Below, piece after piece: positions 1 to 8,113 of a stretch of 14,432 nucleotides of DNA. Each line of letters starts with the position of its first letter. Position 1 is the first letter of the stretch. The position numbers were made by a program, and so were the translations under genes. Under the pieces are notes generated by a model. It was not told the DNA's origin. It did no database searches and saw only the letters and a program-made list of their open reading frames with translations. This DNA is from Desulfobacteraceae bacterium (lineage in GTDB: Bacteria; Desulfobacterota; Desulfobacteria; Desulfobacterales; Desulfobacteraceae). The stretch spans positions 1-14,432 of the forward strand of contig JAFLJU010000546.1 in assembly GCA_022712835.1 (NCBI GenBank). The letters are read 5' to 3'.

Positions 1-733
1 ACCCGCCCCGGCCGTAACCAAAATGGGTGAACACATAATTATAATTGCTTGCGATGCCTTTATAAAAGGTGTCAAAGCTGATTTGATAGGGATGGGGCTG
101 GGAAGGGTCCACATCCAGAAGGGTGACCTTTCGGGTGGATAGGTCAAAACCCCCCACCGGGGAAATATGGGGAATGTTTAACTCCCGGACAAAGCAACCC
201 TGGTCAAAGTGGGCAATGATCACACAATTGTCCTGGGTCTCAAATTGTTCCAGCCGTGATAGAAGACTTGCCCGGACGGTCTGGGCCTCTTTGTCCCCCT
301 GGGCCTGGACAATTTCAACCCGTTGATAGGGTATGCCATAGGCATTAAGGCTGGCTTTTACCACCTGACCCAGAACAGGAAGGGGAAGTCCTCGTCGTCC
401 CTTATACCCGCTGTCGCCCATGCGTTCTTTCCAGTGGGCGCTTCTCACCGTTTCAAGGATTTCCTGCTGGGTGACGGGGGCATGGGGCAACCGGTTGGAT
501 TTTTCCAGAATAGCATTGACCACACAGACCACCGAGGCAACGGAACAGGAGGATTCGTGATATTGTTTGACATGATGGTCAAACAACCTGTCTTTTAATC
601 GATTTCCCGTCACTTTATGGGGGCGCAAGATCGGCTCTGCCTGTTGCCGTCCAAAGGTCCCGGTCCGGGTCATTTTATGGAAAAAATATCTCAGATAAAG
701 ATAGCCGCGCATGATATAGATTAACAGATTCAT
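1..733 (-). CDS. Phytochelatin synthase-like protein (peptidase C83 family), partial
   Basis: The 244 visible residues match the papain-like N-terminal catalytic half of phytochelatin synthases, which cleave the glycine from glutathione and, in eukaryotes, ligate gamma-Glu-Cys units. The three landmarks are in order: Cys63 in ESSCSVASVVCVVNAIL, His189 in PHISPVGGFD and Asp207 in VTLLDVDP. They correspond to Cys56, His162 and Asp180 of the plant enzyme as I recall it. The frame opens at ATG 733, just after an in-frame TAG, with an AGGGTGG stretch about 10 bases upstream as a possible ribosome site; ATG at 712 is an alternative. The first 20 residues are hydrophobic and aromatic and could be a membrane or export segment. 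The C-terminus lies outside the window. It lies downstream of, and in the same direction as, the DUF1285-like gene, 124 bases away. A link to nitrogen fixation is not evident. Bacterial homologues often act only as glutathione peptidases, so metal chelation is uncertain. Confidence 0.8.
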   Translation of the reverse strand, partial: MNLLIYIMRGYLYLRYFFHKMTRTGTFGRQQAEPILRPHKVTGNRLKDRLFDHHVKQYHESSCSVASVVCVVNAILEKSNRLPHAPVTQQEILETVRSAHWKERMGDSGYKGRRGLPLPVLGQVVKASLNAYGIPYQRVEIVQAQGDKEAQTVRASLLSRLEQFETQDNCVIIAHFDQGCFVRELNIPHISPVGGFDLSTRKVTLLDVDPSQPHPYQISFDTFYKGIASNYNYVFTHFGYGRGG

Positions 734-770
734 ATATTTGGTACCACCCTAGTTCCCCTGTTGTTTATCG

Positions 771-787
771 GATATTCAATCAATATC
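771..787. repeat. Short inverted repeat upstream of the phytochelatin synthase-like gene
   Basis: GATATT and AATATC form perfect 6-base arms around CAATC, 38 bases upstream of the start codon of the minus-strand gene. It could be an operator, but arms this short in AT-rich DNA can arise by chance. The rest of the 734-857 intergenic stretch shows no gene and no convincing hairpin terminator. Confidence 0.25.
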
Positions 788-857
788 GGTCACATTCTTT
801 TTTTGTCAATGGGCGTACAGTCTTATTTTTAGATCCTGTTGATACGGATTCGCCCCT

Positions 858-1316
858 TTACCTTTCCGCAATCAGATAGGAGGTGTGGTTCAGCACAAGA
901 CAGAACTGGCCATCTATTTCTTCCATTTGTTTGGATAACTTGACCAGGGCATGTTGGGAAAATTTGATACAGTGCCCAGGGGTCTCCACATAGAGATTAT
1001 CATTTTGGGTAAACAATTGTGTCGGGTCAAGGCAAATGGTATTTGCAGTGTTCAAGGTGAGTTGTAATTTATCTTCCAGGCAGATATCCACCACAAACAA
1101 GACGCTATCCTCATGGGGGAAATAGACCTTTTCTTCAACCCCATCACTTGCCTGGGAAAGATAGTATCCCTGATCATCTTTTTGGATGGATCGATTAAAA
1201 TGGCGGATGATTTTCGGGTGCTCAAATTTCCCGTGTTCATTGTGCCAGATCCCATTTTTGTCCATCCAGAAGACAGCGTTTTCCTTTGGGACGATGATGG
1301 TTTTTTTTGATGTCAT
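858..1316 (-). CDS. Conserved hypothetical protein, DUF1285-like
   Basis: A 152-residue soluble protein without a signal peptide or membrane segment. The N-terminal part (VFWMDKNGIWHNEHGKFEH, then a stretch ending in FNRSIQKDDQGYY) resembles the opening strands of DUF1285 proteins, small beta-rich proteins of unknown function. The middle carries VYFPHEDSVLFVVDI and the rest alternates short strands and a helix. I chose ATG 1316 because AAGGGAAGG lies 6 bases upstream; a TTG two codons earlier would overlap that site. A perfect TATAAT at 1344-1339 on the minus strand may be its -10 box, but no good -35 is seen. It is divergent from the nif operon and may share a transcript with the phytochelatin synthase-like gene. 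The family assignment is from memory of the fold pattern, and the function is unknown. Confidence 0.6.
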   Translation of the reverse strand: MTSKKTIIVPKENAVFWMDKNGIWHNEHGKFEHPKIIRHFNRSIQKDDQGYYLSQASDGVEEKVYFPHEDSVLFVVDICLEDKLQLTLNTANTICLDPTQLFTQNDNLYVETPGHCIKFSQHALVKLSKQMEEIDGQFCLVLNHTSYLIAER

Positions 1317-1553
1317 GGACAACCTTCCCTTAAAATTAATTATATTTTATCAAGAGGTTTTATGTATCCCAAAATGGGATTCAGGACAACCGCTAAAATC
1401 TTGGGTCCAAAGAGGGTGATCCCGGGTAAATTAGCCACACGGATTATTGCTATGGTTTTTTCTAAAGAAATTTTATCTTCCCTATGAGCCGGTTCAATAG
1501 CTGGCACTTGATGGATATAAAAGTACCTTTTGGTATAAGGTTTGCTACAATCT

Positions 1554-1573
1554 ATATTACAATGCTGTAATAT
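1554..1573. promoter_or_regulatory. Candidate operator: 8-base palindrome ATATTACA-N4-TGTAATAT
   Basis: ATATTACAATGCTGTAATAT is a perfect dyad with 4 central bases, about 330 bases upstream of the predicted nifH transcription start. The same half-site ATATTACA/TGTAATAT recurs as part of a longer dyad upstream of the PII stub and amtB (12821-12871). No regulator is encoded nearby, so its binding partner is unknown. It does not fit the TGT-N10-ACA pattern of NifA sites. Confidence 0.45.
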
Positions 1574-1588
1574 TCGCAATTGCGCCAC

Positions 1589-1630
1589 ATGGATAATCAA
1601 AACCAGGCTTTTTTTCTCATGATTATCCAT
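1589..1630. repeat. 11-base inverted repeat with 20-base loop
   Basis: ATGGATAATCA (1589-1599) and TGATTATCCAT (1620-1630) are exact reverse complements. The loop contains a run of seven T. As a transcript it could form a hairpin, but the arms are AT-rich and neither flank has the T-tract of an intrinsic terminator. It lies 16 bases after the 1554-1573 palindrome. Confidence 0.45.
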
Positions 1631-1732
1631 ATAAATTTTTCGAAAGTTTAACCTTCAAGAATTAATCTGCAGATAAAATGCGTGTCCTGGTTTAGCAACG
1701 GGAATTTAATTACACTTTTGAATTATTTTGAA

Positions 1733-1775
1733 TACATAAATGTAACTAAATATTATACATAAAATATTCTTACAT
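1733..1775. promoter_or_regulatory. Candidate upstream activator region with TACAT repeats
   Basis: TACATAAATGTA (1733-1744) is a dyad of TACAT around AA. Two further TACAT copies follow at 1756-1760 and 1771-1775. The dyad centre is about 150 bases upstream of the predicted nifH start site, where enhancer-binding activators of sigma-54 promoters usually sit. The reverse complement of 1733-1745, TTACATTTATGTA, is found exactly at 12829-12841 upstream of amtB. No TGT-N10-ACA NifA site was found by eye in this region. Confidence 0.4.
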
Positions 1776-1821
1776 GATAATGCGAATTATAATCGTAGAT
1801 TTAGTGTCTATTAGATCATGA

Positions 1822-1834
1822 TATCAAGTAATTA
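1822..1834 (+). promoter_or_regulatory. IHF binding site
   Basis: TATCAAGTAATTA matches the IHF consensus WATCAANNNNTTR at every defined position. It lies between the TACAT region and the -24 element, centred about 60 bases before the predicted transcription start. IHF commonly bends DNA at this position in nif promoters to bring the activator to sigma-54 polymerase. The surrounding DNA is AT-rich, so a chance match is possible. Confidence 0.55.
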
Positions 1835-1862
1835 TAAAAAAAATTAATATTTTAATTAGTTT

Positions 1863-1878
1863 TGGAATGATGGTTGCA
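1863..1878 (+). promoter_or_regulatory. Sigma-54 (-24/-12) promoter of nifH
   Basis: TGGAATGATGGTTGCA has the invariant GG (1864-1865) and GC (1876-1877) separated by exactly 10 bases, and the -12 element TTGCA is perfect. Transcription would start near 1888-1890, giving a leader of about 60 bases to the nifH ATG at 1948. This is the standard promoter class for nif operons and needs an activator such as NifA, which is not encoded in the window. Confidence 0.8.
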
Positions 1879-1935
1879 GTTAGACTTATAAACCATGCGT
1901 GATGAAGTTTGGCTGAAATAATTAATTTTTATTAA

Positions 1936-2769
<834 letters not shown>

Positions 2770-2797
2770 TCGAATTTTAAAAAAAGGAAGCGATAAA

Positions 2798-3157
2798 ATG
2801 AAAATAATGATCAGATCCATTATCAGACCGGAAAAAACCAATGACGTCATGGCCGCCCTTATGGATGCAGGATTCCCGTCAATCACCCGAATGAGCGTTG
2901 CAGGACGAGGTAAACAACGCGGCATCAAAATCGGGGAAGTCACCTATGATCAAATCCCCAAAGAAATGCTCATCACGGTTGTTGATGAGAAAGATAAGGA
3001 TTTTATTCTTAAAATCATTATGAAAACTGCAAAATCAGGTATTGACGGGGCCTTTGGTGACGGTAAAATATTTATCAGCCCGGTTGAAGAAATTTACACC
3101 ATCAGTTCCGGAGTATTGGAGACCGGCAATGAAGTGGCCAAAGAGGTGAGCCCATGA
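2798..3157 (+). CDS. nifI1: PII-like nitrogenase regulator NifI1
   Basis: A 119-residue member of the PII family. In methanogens NifI1 and NifI2 form a complex that binds NifDK and blocks Fe-protein access when 2-oxoglutarate is low, giving ammonium switch-off without covalent modification. Family marks are the start MKIMIRSIIRPEKTNDVMAA, the AGRGKQRGIKIG segment leading into the T-loop, and the C-terminal TAKSGIDGAFGDGKIFI nucleotide-binding stretch. The start at ATG 2798 is supported by AAAGGAAG about 8 bases upstream; the frame is open back into nifH, but those codons do not belong to the family. The stop overlaps the start of nifI2 by four bases (ATGA), indicating translational coupling and equal amounts of both subunits. 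Confidence 0.93.
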   Translation: MKIMIRSIIRPEKTNDVMAALMDAGFPSITRMSVAGRGKQRGIKIGEVTYDQIPKEMLITVVDEKDKDFILKIIMKTAKSGIDGAFGDGKIFISPVEEIYTISSGVLETGNEVAKEVSP

Positions 3158-3534
3158 AAGAAATAATGGCCATTATTCGTATCAATATGATCAACAAGAC
3201 CAAAAAAGCGCTCATTGAAATAGGTGTCTCCTCCATGACTGCCTCGGAAGCGTTGGGCAGGGGAAAAGGCCTTGTGGACATGACCCTTTTAAAGGGCGCC
3301 GAACAAGGATATGAAGAGGCAATCTCCCAGTTAGGGCAATCCGGGCGCTTGATTCCCAAAAGAACCATTACCATTGTCGTGCCGGATAAACTGGTAAAAA
3401 AAACCGTCAACACGATCATTGAAACAAACCAGACCGGGAAATCAGGTGATGGTGTGGTCTGGGTTATGCCGATCATGGATTCACAGAGTGTCAGAACCGG
3501 GGAGTCCGGGGACAAAGTTCTGGATGATTTTTAA
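3154..3534 (+). CDS. nifI2: PII-like nitrogenase regulator NifI2
   Basis: The 126-residue second PII-like subunit of the nitrogenase switch-off complex. It starts MKEIMAIIRINMINKTKKAL, has the GRGKGLVD stretch before a T-loop region rich in small and charged residues (about 45-68), and keeps PKRTITIVVPDKLVKKTVNTII and NQTGKSGDGVVWVMP of the PII ATP-binding core. The T-loop insert distinguishes NifI2 from NifI1 and from GlnB. The ribosome site AAAGAGGTGAG lies inside the end of nifI1. The nifH-nifI1-nifI2-nifD order is known from methanogens, some clostridia, green sulfur bacteria and sulfate reducers. NifI rather than GlnB/GlnK is therefore the likely direct nitrogenase regulator here. Confidence 0.93.
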   Translation: MKEIMAIIRINMINKTKKALIEIGVSSMTASEALGRGKGLVDMTLLKGAEQGYEEAISQLGQSGRLIPKRTITIVVPDKLVKKTVNTIIETNQTGKSGDGVVWVMPIMDSQSVRTGESGDKVLDDF

Positions 3535-3560
3535 TTTAAACAAAAGATGGGAATAAAATA

Positions 3561-5240
3561 ATGAGCGCTATCACAAAAGACGCCGAAAAAAATACTCCCG
3601 GCTCAACTAAATCTCTTGATCCGGGAACAATAAGACCAGAAGAAGTCAAAAAAGAGCTGATAGCACGTTATCCAGCCAAGGTTGCCCGCAAACGATCCAA
3701 ACAGATCATGGTCAACAAAAAAGATGCAGACGGTAAAATCCCGACCATGGGGGCCAATGTCAGAACCGTTCCGGGCCTCATCACCCAGCGTGGCTGTTCT
3801 TATGCTGGCTGCAAGGGAGTTATCATGGGCCCCACACGGGATATTGTGAATATTACCCACGGCCCCATTGGATGCGGATTTTATTCCTGGTTGACCCGGC
3901 GAAATCAAACCCGCACCGCCTCGGATCTGGATGACAATTACATGCCCTATTGCTTTTCAACGGACATGCAGGACCAGGACATTGTTTTTGGTGGTGAAAA
4001 AAAGCTCAAGGCCGCAGTACAGGAAGCCTATGATATTTTCAAACCCAAAGCCATCGCTATTTTTTCCACATGTCCTGTGGGGCTGATCGGCGATGATGTC
4101 CATGCCGTGGCAAGAGAGATGAAAGAAAAACTGGGAATCAATGTTTTCGGGTTTTCCTGTGAGGGGTATCGCGGTGTAAGTCAGTCTGCAGGGCACCATA
4201 TTGCAAACAACGGAGTTTTTAAACATATCGTGGGCGAAGATGACACCATCATAGAGGCAGACTATAAGATCAATCTTTTAGGTGAATACAATATTGGTGG
4301 TGACGGATTTGAAATCGATCGAATCCTGGACAAATGCAATATCAGTGTTGTCTCCACATTCAGCGGGAATTCTACCTACGACCAGTTTGCAAACTCCCAC
4401 ACAGCTGACTTGAACACAGTGATGTGCCACAGGTCCATCAATTATGTGGCGGATATGATGGAAATCAAATACGGAATCCCCTGGATAAAAATCAATTTTA
4501 TCGGTGCCAAATCCACGGCCAAGTCCCTGCTCAAGATTGCTCAATATTTTGAAGAACCTGAACTGCTGGCATTGGTTGAAAAGACCATTGAAGAAGAGAT
4601 GCCAGAGGTTGAACGAGTCAGGCAAGAAGTCAAAAAACGGTGTGAGGGAAAACTGGCCATGCTCTTTGTTGGTGGATCCAGGGCCCATCACTACCAGGAA
4701 TTGTTCAAAGAAATCGGGATGAAAACAATTTCTGCCGGATATGAATTTGCCCATAGAGATGATTATGAAGGACGAGAAGTCATCCCAGATATTAAGATTG
4801 ATGCAGATTCACGAAACATTGAAGAACTTCATATTGAAAAAGATGAAAAAAAATTCAGCCCCAGAAAAACCGATGAAGAAATGAAAGCTCTGGAAGAGAA
4901 TGGGTTTGAATTCAAAGATTACAAAGGCATGATTCCGGATATGGAAGAGAACTCCTTGATTATTGACGATGTCAGCCAGTATGAAACAGAGGTGTTGCTC
5001 GATATATACAAGCCGGATATCTATTGCGCCGGTATCAAGGAAAAATATGCCATTCAGAAAAGCGGCATTCCCATGAAACAATTACACTCCTATGATTCAG
5101 GTGGCCCATATGCCGGCTTTAAAGGTGCCATCAATTTCTATAAAGAAATTGACAGAATGGTTAACTCCAAGGTCTGGGGTTACCTGGAAGCCCCCTGGCA
5201 AACCAACCCTGAACTGTCGGCCAAATATGTATGGGAATAG
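3561..5240 (+). CDS. nifD: Nitrogenase MoFe protein alpha chain NifD
   Basis: Alpha subunit of dinitrogenase, which holds the FeMo-cofactor and half of the P-cluster. In this 559-residue protein the P-cluster cysteines are Cys79 (QRGCSYAG), Cys105 (GPIGCG) and Cys171 (STCPVG). The cofactor ligands are Cys289 (NTVMCHRS) and His509 (KQLHSYD). Gln208 and His212 (VSQSAGHH) and Arg113 match the active-site residues Gln191, His195 and Arg96 of Azotobacter. It is longer than the roughly 490 residues of aerobic NifD because of an insertion of about 50 residues after DDYEGREVIPDIKIDADS (roughly 405-460), the same place as in C. pasteurianum. The pattern and the nifK partner argue for a Mo enzyme, not VnfD or AnfD. 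It lies 26 bases after nifI2. Confidence 0.97.
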   Translation: MSAITKDAEKNTPGSTKSLDPGTIRPEEVKKELIARYPAKVARKRSKQIMVNKKDADGKIPTMGANVRTVPGLITQRGCSYAGCKGVIMGPTRDIVNITHGPIGCGFYSWLTRRNQTRTASDLDDNYMPYCFSTDMQDQDIVFGGEKKLKAAVQEAYDIFKPKAIAIFSTCPVGLIGDDVHAVAREMKEKLGINVFGFSCEGYRGVSQSAGHHIANNGVFKHIVGEDDTIIEADYKINLLGEYNIGGDGFEIDRILDKCNISVVSTFSGNSTYDQFANSHTADLNTVMCHRSINYVADMMEIKYGIPWIKINFIGAKSTAKSLLKIAQYFEEPELLALVEKTIEEEMPEVERVRQEVKKRCEGKLAMLFVGGSRAHHYQELFKEIGMKTISAGYEFAHRDDYEGREVIPDIKIDADSRNIEELHIEKDEKKFSPRKTDEEMKALEENGFEFKDYKGMIPDMEENSLIIDDVSQYETEVLLDIYKPDIYCAGIKEKYAIQKSGIPMKQLHSYDSGGPYAGFKGAINFYKEIDRMVNSKVWGYLEAPWQTNPELSAKYVWE

Positions 5241-5311
5241 ACAGGGCAAAATCCTTTTGTTTCCGTCAAATGAACCAAAAAAATGACCATTAATACAGGA
5301 AATGTACACAA

Positions 5312-6688
5312 ATGCTTCTCAGACATACAAATAAAGAGATAAAGCCCAGAAAGGCCCTCACCATCAACCCGGCCAAGACATGCCAGCCCGTTGGCGCCAT
5401 GTATGCCTCCCTTGGAATCCACAATTGCTTGCCCCATTCCCATGGTTCTCAAGGGTGCTGTGCCTATCATAGAAGTGCGTTGACCCGTCATTACAGAGAA
5501 CCGGTTATGGCAGCCACCAGTTCTTTTACGGAAGGATCTTCGGTTTTTGGCGGGCAGGCCAACCTGGTGCAGGCCATTGACAATATTTTTGCCACCTATG
5601 ATCCAGACATCATTGCGGTGCACACCACCTGCCTTTCTGAAACCATTGGTGATGATGTTAACCAGATTAAGAACAAAGCCTTACAAGACGGCAAAGTACC
5701 CGAAGGAAAAACCGTTATTCATGCCAGCACCCCAAGCTATGTGGGTTCCCATGTCACCGGCTTTTCCAATATGACAAAAGCCATGGCCATGCAGTTTGCT
5801 CAATCCACGGGCAAACCCAATGGGAAATTCAATATCATCCCCGGATATGTGGAACCCTCTGACATGACAGAGATCAAAGAAATGGTAAAAAAGATGAGAA
5901 TCAACCCCATTGTATTTCCGGATACCTCCGGTGTCTTGAATGGCCCCCAGACCGGGAAATATAAACTGTATCCCAAGGGCGGTGTTACCAAAGAAGAACT
6001 GATCTCCATTGGTGACTCCATTGGCACCATTGCACTGGGTGAAACTGCCTCTGCCGATGCTGCCAGAGCGTTGGACACCAAATGGCGGGTCCCCTGCCAG
6101 GTCCAGGACCTGCCCATAGGACTTGCAGCCACAGATAGGTTCATTGATTCTTTAAGAATAGCGGCAGGTGTCAGTGTGCCTGATATCATTACCGAAGAAA
6201 GAGGACAGCTTTTAGATATCATCACGGACATGCATCAGTATTTTTACGGAAAAAAAGTAGCAATTGTCGGCGACCCGGATCATCTGATCCCCCTGGTGGA
6301 ATTTCTAATAGATATTGACATGATGCCTGTTCACATTGTTACAGGAACACCGGGCAAAAATTTTGAAAAACGGATCGCAGAATTGACCGCAGATCTTTCC
6401 TATGAAGTCAATGTCAAGGCTGGGGGCGATATGTTTCAGCTTCACCAGTGGATAAAAAACGAACCAGTGGACCTGCTGATAGCAAACACCTACGGGAAAT
6501 ACATTGCACGGGATGAGGATATACCCTTTGTCCGTTACGGATTTCCCATTGTCGACAGGGTGGGTCACTCTTATTTTCCGTCGGTTTGTTACAAAGGCGG
6601 GATGCGCCTTTTGGAAAAAATCCTGGATGTACTTTTGGATCGCCTGGACAGAGATGCACCTGAAGAACGTTTTGAACTCGTACTATAA
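5312..6688 (+). CDS. nifK: Nitrogenase MoFe protein beta chain NifK
   Basis: Beta subunit of dinitrogenase, pairing with NifD and sharing the P-cluster. The three P-cluster cysteines are Cys24 (KTCQPVGAM), Cys49 (HGSQGCCAYH) and Cys107 (HTTCLSET), and the STPSYVGSHVTGF segment carries the conserved serine near the cluster. At 458 residues it has the short N-terminus of the anaerobe group: it lacks the roughly 50-residue leader of Azotobacter NifK and has the same length as C. pasteurianum NifK as I recall it. The ATG at 5312 has a weak ribosome site (AGGAAA about 10 bases upstream). The 71-base gap after nifD holds no gene and no clear hairpin. Confidence 0.97.
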   Translation: MLLRHTNKEIKPRKALTINPAKTCQPVGAMYASLGIHNCLPHSHGSQGCCAYHRSALTRHYREPVMAATSSFTEGSSVFGGQANLVQAIDNIFATYDPDIIAVHTTCLSETIGDDVNQIKNKALQDGKVPEGKTVIHASTPSYVGSHVTGFSNMTKAMAMQFAQSTGKPNGKFNIIPGYVEPSDMTEIKEMVKKMRINPIVFPDTSGVLNGPQTGKYKLYPKGGVTKEELISIGDSIGTIALGETASADAARALDTKWRVPCQVQDLPIGLAATDRFIDSLRIAAGVSVPDIITEERGQLLDIITDMHQYFYGKKVAIVGDPDHLIPLVEFLIDIDMMPVHIVTGTPGKNFEKRIAELTADLSYEVNVKAGGDMFQLHQWIKNEPVDLLIANTYGKYIARDEDIPFVRYGFPIVDRVGHSYFPSVCYKGGMRLLEKILDVLLDRLDRDAPEERFELVL

Positions 6689-6709
6689 GTAAGATAAAGG
6701 ATTTTAACA

Positions 6710-8098
6710 ATGAAACCAATCGCCGTATTAGAAGACAGAAAAAAACAGATCTTTGAAAAAGGGGAAGATACCTTTGAGATCTCATGCGAGAAAAAAAGTA
6801 TAGCAGGCTCGGTCAGCCAGAGAGCCTGTGTCTTCTGCGGCTCCCGGGTGGTTCTCTATCCGGTTGCAGATGCCCTTCACCTGATCCATGGGCCCATTGG
6901 ATGTGCATCCTATACCTGGGATATTCGCGGGGCGCTTTCCAGTGGACCTGAGCTTCACCGGATGAGCTTTTCAACTGATCTGTCTGAAACCGATGTGGTT
7001 TTCGGCGGAGAAAAGAAACTGGAACAGGCCCTTTTAGAACTGATTGAAACCTATGAACCCCAGGCAGCCTTTGTCTATGCCACCTGTATTGTCGGTATTA
7101 TTGGCGATGATGTCGAAGCCGTGTGCCGCAAGGTGGCCCAAAAAACAGACATCCCGGTACTGCCGGTTCATTCCGAAGGGTTTAAGGGAACCAAAAAAGA
7201 TGGATACAAAGCAGCCTGTGATGCCCTGTTCAAGCTCATTGACATGGGCAGACAAAACCAGGCTGAAAACTTAAGAGAAACCATTCCCTTGAGTATCAAC
7301 ATCCTAGGAGAATTCAACATTGGCGGCGAAACCTGGATGATCAAGGAATACTACGAACAAATGGGCATAAAAACCCTGTCCGTCATGACCGGTGACGGTC
7401 GGGTGAAAGACCTTCAGTCAGCCCACCAGGCCTGCCTGAATGTAGTTCAATGTTCAGGGTCTTTAGCCCACCTGGCCAAACAGATGGAAGAAGAATATGG
7501 TATCCCCTATATCCGGGTCTCGTATTTTGGCATCGAAGATACATCTGAAGCACTCTATGATGTGGCGGCCTTTTTTAAAGACAACCCTCAAATCATGGAA
7601 CGCACAATCCAATTGGTTCAAAAAGAGGTCAAAGCCGTTATCCCTGAACTTGCCGAGCTGAAACCTGAACTTGCAGGCAAAAGGGTTGCCATCTATGTTG
7701 GCGGTGCATTCAAAGCGTTTTCCCTGATCAAGGCGCTCAAACACCTGGGTATGGAAGTGGTCCTGGTGGGGTCCCAGACCGGCAACACAGATGATTACAA
7801 ATTATTAAAAGACATGTGTAACCCCGGAACCATTATTCTGGATGATGCCAATCCGTTAGAACTGGCCAAATATGTCATGGAAAAAGATGCCCACCTGTTC
7901 ATCGGAGGTGTCAAGGAAAGACCCATTGCCCATAAACTGGGTATTGGATTCTGTGACCACAACCATGAAAGAAAAATTCCCCTTGCAGGCTTTGTCGGCA
8001 TGGTCAATTTTGCCCGGGAAGTCAGCGAGACTGTTACCAGTCCCATCTGGGACCTTGTGCCCAGACGCGAACACCAAGATATTGACACGGTCCTGTAA
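6710..8098 (+). CDS. nifE: Nitrogenase cofactor scaffold NifE
   Basis: NifE and NifN form the NifD/K-like scaffold on which the NifB-derived cluster gains molybdenum and homocitrate. The 462-residue protein keeps cluster cysteines Cys40 (QRACVFCGS), Cys65 (GPIGCAS) and Cys126 (YATCIVG), plus Cys248 (NVVQCSG), the equivalent of the cofactor-binding cysteine of NifD. It differs from NifD by having DHNHERKIPLAGFVGM where NifD has its HSYD cofactor ligand region, and by lacking the NifD insertion. AAAGGA sits about 10 bases before the ATG. It follows nifK by 21 bases and precedes nifN by 15, the usual DKEN order. Confidence 0.95.
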   Translation: MKPIAVLEDRKKQIFEKGEDTFEISCEKKSIAGSVSQRACVFCGSRVVLYPVADALHLIHGPIGCASYTWDIRGALSSGPELHRMSFSTDLSETDVVFGGEKKLEQALLELIETYEPQAAFVYATCIVGIIGDDVEAVCRKVAQKTDIPVLPVHSEGFKGTKKDGYKAACDALFKLIDMGRQNQAENLRETIPLSINILGEFNIGGETWMIKEYYEQMGIKTLSVMTGDGRVKDLQSAHQACLNVVQCSGSLAHLAKQMEEEYGIPYIRVSYFGIEDTSEALYDVAAFFKDNPQIMERTIQLVQKEVKAVIPELAELKPELAGKRVAIYVGGAFKAFSLIKALKHLGMEVVLVGSQTGNTDDYKLLKDMCNPGTIILDDANPLELAKYVMEKDAHLFIGGVKERPIAHKLGIGFCDHNHERKIPLAGFVGMVNFAREVSETVTSPIWDLVPRREHQDIDTVL

Positions 8099-8113
8099 AA
8101 AAAGGAAAACAAA

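Noticed and set aside
123..598. Plus-strand ORFs at 123-326 and 323-598
   Set aside because: They lie opposite the phytochelatin synthase-like gene, whose minus-strand frame is open throughout and contains its catalytic motifs. They are antisense shadows.
1362..1487. 41-codon plus-strand ORF starting MYPKMGFRTTAK with AAGAGG a few bases upstream
   Set aside because: The spacing to the ribosome site is short, the product is unrecognised and no neighbouring gene is coupled to it. Evidence is too weak to call a gene.
1502..1516. TGGCACTTGATGGAT as a second sigma-54 promoter
   Set aside because: The -24 half (TGGCAC) is good, but there is no GC at the -12 position, which is invariant in this promoter class.
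1340..1630. 96-codon minus-strand ORF between the DUF1285-like gene and nifH
   Set aside because: There is no ribosome site before its ATG, the product resembles no family, and the start codon lies inside an inverted-repeat arm. It is most likely chance open frame.
1741..1759. TGT...ACA as a NifA upstream activator site before nifH
   Set aside because: The spacer between TGT and ACA is 13 bases; NifA sites need 10. No TGT-N10-ACA was found by eye in 1631-1890.
3561..5240. Alternative nitrogenase (VnfD or AnfD) instead of NifD
   Set aside because: No vnfG/anfG delta-subunit gene lies between the D and K genes, NifE/NifN follow, and the sequence matches Mo-type NifD of clostridia with its characteristic insertion.
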